Source of the DNA: Erysipelotrichales bacterium
GTDB taxonomy: Bacteria > Bacillota_I > Bacilli_A > Erysipelotrichales > Erysipelotrichaceae
Length of the DNA stretch: 64,000 bases
Assembly: GCA_910576855.1 (NCBI GenBank)
Contig: CAJTJP010000002.1
Coordinates: 62,001 to 126,000 of the forward strand
Reading direction: 5' to 3'
Shown: one piece after another, positions 56,036-64,000 of the stretch
How the letters are laid out: the number at the start of each line of letters is the position of its first letter
How positions within the stretch are numbered: the first letter of the stretch is position 1
Position numbers and translations under genes: made by a program
The notes under the pieces: generated by a model
What the model was told of the DNA's origin: nothing
What the model saw: the letters and a program-made list of their open reading frames with translations, nothing else
Database searches by the model: none

Positions 56036-56971
56036 CTACTTTTTCTTCGGATCGAGGGCATCCCCTAATCCATCGCCGATAAAATTCAATGACAGCATTG
56101 TTAAACAAATTGCCAATACAGGCCAAATAACCTCCATCGGATAGGTACTGACAAGACCCTTTGCGTCATTTGCCAATGTGCCCCAAGATGCCTGAGGCGC
56201 CGCAATACCGATGCCGAGGAAGCTTAAGAACGCTTCATAGAATATAGCACGCGGTACGATCATGGTTACGGTTACGATAATCGGTCCCATACTGTTGATA
56301 ATCAAATGCTTGAATAAAATACGTGATTTGCCGGCACCTAATACAAATGCCGCCAAAGAAAATTCCTGTTCCTTCAATGTCATGACCTGCGTTCTTACCT
56401 GTCGTGCCATATCCATCCAGAACGTCAGGCATACACCGATCATAATGGAAACGAAATTGGCACCCATCGCAACTACGACCATGATGACATACAGCATATC
56501 GGGAATTGAATACATGGCATCGACGATTCGCATCATCACCATATCGACCTTCCCGCCCAAATAACCGCTGATGGCGCCGTATACGACGCCGACAACAAGC
56601 GAAATAGCTGCTGCCGCAAAGCCTACGGCAAGTGAAATACGACCGCCGCACATAATACGTACAAGCATATCGCGTCCGAATTTATCGGTTCCCATCAAAT
56701 GCTGCAGACTGGAGCCTGCATGCTGCAGAGTCAAATCTTGTCCGTCATAGGTATATGGGGATATGATCGGGACAATGATAGATAATACAAGCATGATCAG
56801 CAGGAATATCAAGCCGATCAGTGCTAATTTGTTTTGCTTAAAGCGTTTCCACGCATCCTGCAGATAGGTTGAGCTTTCATAAGCAATTTTCTCTGCATTC
56901 TTTTCGCTATCATCAAGCTTTTCAAATAATTCAGGAGACAGCGTGATATCGGATACTTTGTTCTCTTCCAT
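56036..56971 (-). CDS. oppC: oligopeptide ABC permease OppC
   Basis: 311 residues: a cytoplasmic N-terminal part, OppC_N (WKRFKQNKLALIGLIFLL), then five or six membrane segments with the EAA loop EFSLAAFVLGAGKSRILFKH. It pairs with OppB. The N-terminal extension before the first membrane helix is somewhat long (about 45 residues). The gap to oppB is 11 bases. Confidence 0.95.
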   Translation of the reverse strand: MEENKVSDITLSPELFEKLDDSEKNAEKIAYESSTYLQDAWKRFKQNKLALIGLIFLLIMLVLSIIVPIISPYTYDGQDLTLQHAGSSLQHLMGTDKFGRDMLVRIMCGGRISLAVGFAAAAISLVVGVVYGAISGYLGGKVDMVMMRIVDAMYSIPDMLYVIMVVVAMGANFVSIMIGVCLTFWMDMARQVRTQVMTLKEQEFSLAAFVLGAGKSRILFKHLIINSMGPIIVTVTMIVPRAIFYEAFLSFLGIGIAAPQASWGTLANDAKGLVSTYPMEVIWPVLAICLTMLSLNFIGDGLGDALDPKKK

Positions 56972-56982
56972 AATGCAACCTC

Positions 56983-57906
56983 CTATTTCAATTTAATTCG
57001 CGGATCGATTGCCGCTGATACAATATCTGCTAAAATATTAAAGGTGATTACCAATGCTCCGAGGAATATGGTAACAGCCATAATCATACTGTAGTCACGA
57101 TTTTGAATACTTGAGACCATAAGCTGTCCGATACCCGGGATTGAGAATACACTTTCAATGACGAAGCTTCCCGTAAGCATAAATGCAAACATCGGGCCTG
57201 CATAGGTGATTACCGGAAGCATTGCGTTTTTAAGCGCGTGCTTCATTACTACCTTTTTATACGGGGTACCCTTTGATCTTGCCAAGATAATGTAATCCTG
57301 CTTCATGACCTCCAGCATACTGCTTCGTGTCAAGCGGGCAATCGTGGCAATTGGATACAGCGCCAATGTTGTTGCCGGCATGATGTAGTGAATCGGCGAT
57401 TTCAAGCCGATAAACGGCAGAATACGCAGGTATACACCGAACACGATAATCATTAATAATGCCAATAAGAAGGATGGTACCGATACACCGATCGTTGCGA
57501 CAAACATACAAAGGTTATTGATCCATTTGCGTTTTGATAATGCCGCCGCTGTTCCAAGGCCGATACCGCCTACAAGCGCAATCACAAAAGCAACGGTTCC
57601 CAGTCGTGCAGTGACCGGAAATGATCTGCCGATCAAATCGGTTGCCTGCTGTCCCTTTGTTGTTGAGGTCATACTTTCTCCCAGATCACCATGAAGCACA
57701 CCGCCGATATAGATCGCATACTGCTCAGGTATCGATTTATCCAAATGATATTTTTCAATGGCCGCCTTTCTGGCTTCTTCGGTTTTCAATCTTTCAGAAG
57801 AAATAGGAGAACCGGGAGTAAATTTCATCAGGAAGAATGTAGCACTTGCCAACAGAAACAAGGTAACTAATCCAACCATAACACGTTTGAATACGTATTT
57901 AAACAT
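56983..57906 (-). CDS. oppB: oligopeptide ABC permease OppB
   Basis: 307 residues with six membrane segments and the EAA loop YIILARSKGTPYKKVVMKHALKN. The typical N-terminus reads MFKYVFKRVMVGLVTLFLLASATFF. First gene of the oppBCDFA operon, with the whole set in the usual order. AAAGGTGAAA precedes the ATG. Confidence 0.95.
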   Translation of the reverse strand: MFKYVFKRVMVGLVTLFLLASATFFLMKFTPGSPISSERLKTEEARKAAIEKYHLDKSIPEQYAIYIGGVLHGDLGESMTSTTKGQQATDLIGRSFPVTARLGTVAFVIALVGGIGLGTAAALSKRKWINNLCMFVATIGVSVPSFLLALLMIIVFGVYLRILPFIGLKSPIHYIMPATTLALYPIATIARLTRSSMLEVMKQDYIILARSKGTPYKKVVMKHALKNAMLPVITYAGPMFAFMLTGSFVIESVFSIPGIGQLMVSSIQNRDYSMIMAVTIFLGALVITFNILADIVSAAIDPRIKLK

Positions 57907-58618
57907 GTTTATTTCACCTTTCCTTTTTCTTTCCTGTTCACTTATTCAGCTGCAGTAACCTATGATTTAATATCATAAGCATACTTTTCTGATATATATT
58001 TAGCTGTCTGTAAGCTAAATACAAGCTGTTATTAAGGAACATATATATAAGGATACAATTTTTTGAGGAATTTTTCAACACTTTTTTCTTTTTCATACAT
58101 TTTATTTTCATCAAATTTTCTTTCTGATGAGCTTTTTTTCATTCTTTTTCATTGACGGCTTCTGTATAATATCACCTTATCAAGGGCTTTTTTTATGCTT
58201 CACAGTGTTTTCGCTGCATAAAACAAAGAAAAAATGAATATTGTATTTCTGAAATGACAGGCTGTATGAAAATAACAAGATATGGCTGTGAAAAAGAGAA
58301 AGTTTCGACTGTTCAAGCAGTAGGTATGATGATAACACCATAACATCAGTCGAGGATTGAAAAAATAGTTTCAGACAGAGCACTTTAGTTGGTTCTGTTT
58401 ATTTTATCTTTCATCGTATAAGGGTACTTCTGTGAGGGACATAATAATATTATATGGAAGAATCTATATAAATGAAATAGAGTCTATGCGCGAATATCTT
58501 AAACCTGTGCCCGAACGACAAAGGTTATCGTAGCTGAGAGATTGCTGCAGTAATTTATCTTTCATAGGAAGCTGGTAATATGATTATTTAACAAGAAAGT
58601 ACACAAAAAACAAAAAAA
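57907..58618. other. divergent intergenic region between opp and hrcA
   Basis: About 710 bases without a convincing gene. It contains an inverted repeat ATTTAGCT/AGCTAAAT (57998-58005 and 58013-58020) in the likely opp promoter zone and a T-rich tract (about 58055-58155). The rest is AT-rich with no feature I can name. Confidence 0.5.
57998..58020. promoter_or_regulatory. possible operator upstream of oppB
   Basis: ATTTAGCT, seven bases, AGCTAAAT: perfect eight-base arms about 95 bases before the oppB start. The regulator is unknown. Confidence 0.35.
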
Positions 58619-58646
58619 TTAGCACTCTGGGGGTTGACTGTGCTAA
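58619..58646. promoter_or_regulatory. CIRCE-like element 1
   Basis: TTAGCACTC (58619-58627), then GTGCTAA (58640-58646). The spacing is one base longer than the CIRCE consensus and two arm bases differ. It overlaps the -35 box. Confidence 0.6.
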
Positions 58647-58662
58647 AGAAAAAGAATATACT
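58634..58662 (+). promoter_or_regulatory. promoter of the heat-shock operon
   Basis: TTGACT (58634-58639), 17 bases, TATACT (58657-58662), placed between two CIRCE-like arms. Confidence 0.75.
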
Positions 58663-58663
58663 A

Positions 58664-58690
58664 TTAGCAGACATAGAACAAGAGTGCTAG
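58664..58690. promoter_or_regulatory. CIRCE-like element 2
   Basis: TTAGCAGAC, nine bases, GAGTGCTAG: correct CIRCE spacing with a good right arm and a left arm that matches in seven of nine. It lies at the transcription start. Confidence 0.7.
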
Positions 58691-58705
58691 AAAGAGGTGT
58701 TGATG

Positions 58706-59731
58706 ATGCTGACTAATCGTCAGATCGTAATCTTTAAAACGATAGTTGATGAATTTACACGAACGGCCGAACCGGTCGGCTCTAAAACACTGATGGCGCT
58801 GTTGGATTTTCCGTGCTCCTCTGCGACAATTCGTAATGAAATGGCTGCTTTAGAAGCTGAAGGGCTGTTGGAAAAAACACATACCTCCTCCGGGCGTATT
58901 CCAAGCTCGGCGGGATATCGCTTCTATGTTGAAAATCTAATGGAAAAGGAACTGGACGAAGGGGTCAAAAATTCCCTGCAGAAGGTTTTTAAGGAAAGGC
59001 ATTATTCATTGGATGAAATCGTAAAGAAAAGCTGTGATATTCTATCCGATATGACGAATCTTACCTCGGTGGTGCTGGGGCCTGATTCGAAATGTCAGCG
59101 ACTTCAGCATGTACAGCTGATTCCGATCAGTGAGCGCAGTGCAGTGGCAATCTTTGTGACTGATCACGGACATACGGAAAATAAGACCTTCCAATTCGAC
59201 GAAAAGGTGAGTGTCGAGGACATTCAAAACTGCTGCGTAATTCTCAATGAAAAACTGAGCGGTACACCGATCAGCAGCGTCGTTGAGCGAATGCAGGAGA
59301 TCCAGCCGCTGTTAGAGGCGCATATTACACGCCATGAGGTGCTGTTTCAAGCCTTTGTGAATGCGTTCGTCCGTTTTGCGAGCGACAATGTGTATTACAG
59401 CGGTCAAAGCAATATGCTGTATCAGCCTGAGTTTGCCGATATCGAAAAGCTGAAGCAGCTTATGAGCATGTTGGAGGATTCCAGTGTATGGCGCGAGTTA
59501 GCAAACCATGAAGGGGACTTGATGGTATGTATCGGTGAGGACAGTGCCAATCAGGTGTTGCATATGAATAATGTTGCAGTGGTAGCCAGCAAATTTAAAT
59601 TAAATAGTGAAGAAGAAGGTCAGCTGATGATTGTCGGTCCGACAAGGATGCAGTATAATCGAGTGGTTGCCTTGATGGAATACATGAGCAGAGTCATCGA
59701 GGAGATGTATCGTGATGAGTACGAAGAATAG
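58706..59731 (+). CDS. hrcA: heat-inducible transcription repressor HrcA
   Basis: About 341 residues: an N-terminal winged helix (TNRQIVIFKTIVDEFTRTAEPVGSKTL, SSATIRNEMAALEAEGLLEKTHTSSGRIPS) and a GAF-like C-terminal domain. It represses its own operon through CIRCE sites with help from GroEL. ATG 58706 has AAAGAGGTG at the best spacing; 58703 is also possible. grpE follows after 9 bases. Confidence 0.94.
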   Translation: MLTNRQIVIFKTIVDEFTRTAEPVGSKTLMALLDFPCSSATIRNEMAALEAEGLLEKTHTSSGRIPSSAGYRFYVENLMEKELDEGVKNSLQKVFKERHYSLDEIVKKSCDILSDMTNLTSVVLGPDSKCQRLQHVQLIPISERSAVAIFVTDHGHTENKTFQFDEKVSVEDIQNCCVILNEKLSGTPISSVVERMQEIQPLLEAHITRHEVLFQAFVNAFVRFASDNVYYSGQSNMLYQPEFADIEKLKQLMSMLEDSSVWRELANHEGDLMVCIGEDSANQVLHMNNVAVVASKFKLNSEEEGQLMIVGPTRMQYNRVVALMEYMSRVIEEMYRDEYEE

Positions 59732-59740
59732 GAGGTACTT

Positions 59741-60346
59741 ATGCAGGAAAATGAAATGAAGCAGGATGAAAAAGAAGTAAAGCAGGAAGGTAAGGAAGCA
59801 GAGGCAATAAAAACAGATGAGCAGCAGACAGCGGATAAAGAAAAAACTGTACAGGCAAAGCCAAAGGCGGCAAAGAAGAAAAAGCTGCAGGAGCTCGAGG
59901 CAGAAATCGTTGCTTTAAAGGAAGAACTGGCAGTCAGTAAAAATGCTTATTTTAAAGCATATGCAGATGCTGACAATATGAAAAAGCGTCTGCAGGCAGA
60001 GGCTGATAATGTGCGCAAATACCGCATCCAAAGCTTCGCCTCAGAGGTTCTTCCGGTTTTAGATTCCTTAGAGCGAGCACTTGATGTCAAGGTGGATGAT
60101 CAAAACCTTAAGAATTATGTAAAGGGCTTTGAAATGATCTATACACAGCTGAAATCAGTGTTGGAAAAAGAAGGTGTTTGTGAAATTGAGGCCTTAGACA
60201 AGCCGTTTGATCCTAACTTCCATAATGCGTTGATGCAGGAGAAAAGGGAAGGCGTTGAAAGCGGCATCGTAATTGAGGTGCTTCAAAAGGGTTATATGTT
60301 AAAAGATCGCGTGCTTCGTGCGACACTTGTTAAAGTAAGTGAATAA
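59741..60346 (+). CDS. grpE: nucleotide exchange factor GrpE
   Basis: 201 residues: a charged, Lys/Glu-rich N-terminal tail (1-45), a long coiled coil (about 50-110, KLQELEAEIVALKEELA) and the C-terminal beta head with VLEKEGVCEIEALDKPFDPNFHNALMQ. It releases ADP from DnaK. GGAGG precedes the ATG; dnaK follows. Confidence 0.95.
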   Translation: MQENEMKQDEKEVKQEGKEAEAIKTDEQQTADKEKTVQAKPKAAKKKKLQELEAEIVALKEELAVSKNAYFKAYADADNMKKRLQAEADNVRKYRIQSFASEVLPVLDSLERALDVKVDDQNLKNYVKGFEMIYTQLKSVLEKEGVCEIEALDKPFDPNFHNALMQEKREGVESGIVIEVLQKGYMLKDRVLRATLVKVSE

Positions 60347-62158
<1,812 letters not shown>

Positions 62159-62328
62159 TCGGATCAGGCGATGCTTATGATAAGCTCGTCTGTTTCGTCT
62201 GTAATAATAAAGTGCAATTCGGATAAGGCTATGATTGGGATTTGAATTAATAAGGGATGTAAGCGTACGTCTGCTTTAAAGAGGCTTCATTTATAGCTGA
62301 ATCACACTGAATCAGGAAGGTGGTCACA

Positions 62329-63429
62329 ATGAGTAAACGTGATTATTATGAGGTTCTGGGACTCAGCAAGGGTGCCAGTGACGATGAAATAAAAAAAGCC
62401 TATCGAAGGATGGCTAAAAAATATCACCCCGATGTCAATAAGGAAAGCGGAGCCGAGGAAAAATTCAAGGAGGTCAATGAGGCCTACGAGGTATTGTCCG
62501 ATCCGCAGAAGAAAGCAACCTACGATCAATACGGACATGCGGGAATGGACGGTGCGAATTTCGGCGGCGCCGGCTTCGGCGGATTTGAGGATTTCGGCGA
62601 TATTTTCGGTTCCTTTTTCGGCGGTGGCTTCGGCGGCGGACGTACTCGTCAAAGCAGCGGGCCGCGTAAGGGAAACGATCGCTTTATGCAGATGCGTATT
62701 GATTTTATGGATGCGATTTTCGGCAAAGAGGAGGAAATCGCGATTGATGTAGATGAACAGTGTACGGCATGCGGCGGCAGCGGCGCTTATTCCAAAAGTG
62801 ATATTCATACCTGCTCCACATGCGGCGGAAGCGGTAAGGTCACTTCCCAACAGCGCACACCGTTCGGCATCTTTCAGAGTCAAAGCGTTTGTCCCGACTG
62901 TCGCGGCAGCGGTAAAACCATTTCAAAAAAATGTGACAAATGTCATGGCCGCGGTTATGAGCACAGACGAGTTAAGTTGAATATCAAAATTCCTGCCGGT
63001 ATTCAATCGGGTCAGCAGGTACGCGTGCCGAATAAAGGGGAGCGCGGCATTGACGGCGGCGCTAACGGTGATTTGTATATAGAGATTCTTGTCAGCCGTC
63101 ATAAGACCTTTGTGCGTGACGGCAATGATATCAGAATCAGTGTCCCGATCAGTGCACTGGATGCGACACTTGGCTGCAAGGTGGATGTTCCTACCGTCTA
63201 CGGTGATGTGGAACTGACAATTCCTGCCGGTACCCAATACGGACATCAATTTCGCTTACGCGGCAAGGGCGTAAAATCACAGCGCGGTGCCCAAGGCGAT
63301 CAATTCGTAGAGGTTACGATTGAAATTCCAACGAAAATCACTCGTGACGAAAAGGAGCTTTATGAAAAAATCCGTAATAAAAAGACTCATGATTCTCCGT
63401 TTGAGAAATTTAAAAAAGCGTTCAAATAA
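62329..63429 (+). CDS. dnaJ: chaperone DnaJ (Hsp40)
   Basis: 366 residues: J domain with HPD in KYHPDVNKE, a Gly/Phe-rich stretch (about 70-115), and four zinc motifs ([32 protein letters not shown]), followed by two beta C-terminal domains. It delivers clients to DnaK and triggers its ATPase. It is preceded by a 170-base gap with a small hairpin (62173-62185) but no CIRCE site, so it is probably read through from dnaK. Confidence 0.96.
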   Translation: MSKRDYYEVLGLSKGASDDEIKKAYRRMAKKYHPDVNKESGAEEKFKEVNEAYEVLSDPQKKATYDQYGHAGMDGANFGGAGFGGFEDFGDIFGSFFGGGFGGGRTRQSSGPRKGNDRFMQMRIDFMDAIFGKEEEIAIDVDEQCTACGGSGAYSKSDIHTCSTCGGSGKVTSQQRTPFGIFQSQSVCPDCRGSGKTISKKCDKCHGRGYEHRRVKLNIKIPAGIQSGQQVRVPNKGERGIDGGANGDLYIEILVSRHKTFVRDGNDIRISVPISALDATLGCKVDVPTVYGDVELTIPAGTQYGHQFRLRGKGVKSQRGAQGDQFVEVTIEIPTKITRDEKELYEKIRNKKTHDSPFEKFKKAFK

Positions 63430-63452
63430 GTCGATGGCAGCATCGACTTTTT
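63430..63452 (+). terminator. terminator of the heat-shock operon
   Basis: GTCGATG (63430-63436) pairs with CATCGAC (63441-63447), followed by TTTTT. Confidence 0.88.
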
Positions 63453-63525
63453 CTGTTATATACGACGGGTCATACCCATATGATTAAAAATATGATACAA
63501 TTTAACGGAAGGTGAAGTGATTTTT

Positions 63526-64000
63526 ATGTTTTATACAGCTTTGATCGTAGCGGCAGGTAGCGGTTCACGCATGGGCTTAGGATATAACAAGCTCTTATAT
63601 CCGTTAAGCGATTCACAAACGGTAATTGAAAAAACAACGGCTCTTTTTCAACAGGATAAGCGCTGTCGTCAAATCGTTATTGTCATCAACGAGAGTGATA
63701 AGGAACAGATGAAGGCATTGTTTTCAGATGATATCACTTTTGTCATCGGAGGTGCAACAAGGCAGGAATCGGTTTATAACGGTCTGAAGGTTGTAAATGA
63801 GGAAATCGTATTGATCCATGACGGTGCACGGCCATGGCTTTCGAAACAAAGTCTCGATGAGCTTTTAGAGGGAATGCAAAGCTATGAAGCGTGTCTGTTA
63901 TGTGTGCCGGTAAAGGATACGATCAAAAGAGTAAGGAACGGTAAAGTCGCGGAAACCTATCCGCGCGAGGAGCTGATGCAGGCACAGACTCCGCAGGCTT
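63526..64000 (+). CDS. ispD: IspD, 2-C-methyl-D-erythritol 4-phosphate cytidylyltransferase (partial)
   Basis: The first 158 residues, cut by the window end. The N-terminal CTP site ALIVAAGSGSRMG with the following Lys in YNKLLYPL, then GGATRQESVYNGL, IHDGARPW and CVPVKDTIKRV are the IspD signature. It makes CDP-methylerythritol in the MEP isoprenoid pathway, which supplies undecaprenyl carriers. GGAAGGTG precedes the ATG. It starts a new unit after the dnaJ terminator. Confidence 0.93.
   Translation, partial: MFYTALIVAAGSGSRMGLGYNKLLYPLSDSQTVIEKTTALFQQDKRCRQIVIVINESDKEQMKALFSDDITFVIGGATRQESVYNGLKVVNEEIVLIHDGARPWLSKQSLDELLEGMQSYEACLLCVPVKDTIKRVRNGKVAETYPREELMQAQTPQA

Noticed and set aside
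57961-57978. TATGAT...ATCATA palindrome upstream of oppB as an operator
   Set aside because: AT-only arms of six bases in very AT-rich DNA; cannot be told from chance.
58180-58383. 67-codon minus-strand frame between opp and hrcA
   Set aside because: Composition follows the T-rich tract; no ribosome site, no recognisable motif.

Overview
The window is a chromosomal segment of a low-GC Gram-positive anaerobe. Pyruvate:ferredoxin oxidoreductase, an hrcA-grpE-dnaK-dnaJ operon, Opp/Feo/PTS systems, peptidoglycan genes with a PASTA-type PBP, TTGACA/TATAAT-like promoters and strong AGGAGG ribosome binding sites point to Bacillota. The mix resembles Erysipelotrichia, but that assignment is inference from gene content, not a database match.

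Region 1 (1-7100): the end of an SRPBCC-like gene, a DUF1697 gene, an intact IS30-family element, then a beta-glucoside operon (EIIA, LicT antiterminator, EIIBC, GH1 6-phospho-beta-glucosidase). That operon shows a promoter, a near-consensus cre site, an antiterminator (RAT) site and a terminator in its leader. Region 2 (7100-13650): an accessory island with a decayed IS256 element, an IS3 remnant, two decayed tandem repressor-like genes, a PemK/MazF-like toxin with a small partner ORF, two structured RNA candidates that end in terminators, a second IS256 end fused to an integrase fragment, tRNA-Lys(CTT) and a second IS30 element. Integrase plus tRNA 3' end suggests the scar of an integrative element.

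Region 3 (13900-22800): PFOR, then a PBP-murE-mraY-uppP cell-wall block. Region 4 (22880-32560): a PadR/HAAS/DUF4097 module followed by an isoprenoid-synthase-like gene, a broken CPBP protease gene, a cold-shock gene, a DMT exporter, and a MarR-controlled heterodimeric ABC exporter. Region 5 (32560-41990): an Lsa-like ABC-F gene with a leader-peptide attenuator, a 1401-residue surface protein with a GH123-like centre and FIVAR repeats, and a feoA-feoA-feoB iron operon with three copies of one palindromic box.

Region 6 (41990-52300): an SdpR/SdpI-like regulator-immunity pair with an ABC-2 exporter, an M3 oligopeptidase, and an Opp-linked set of a DMT permease, two M24 peptidases and a guanylate-kinase-like gene. 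Region 7 (52300-64000): the oppBCDFA genes, the HrcA-controlled chaperone operon with CIRCE-like sites, and the start of ispD. Several regulator genes carry perfect palindromes at their own promoters (PadR, MarR, SdpR-like, Feo boxes), so much of the local regulation can be read directly from the sequence.
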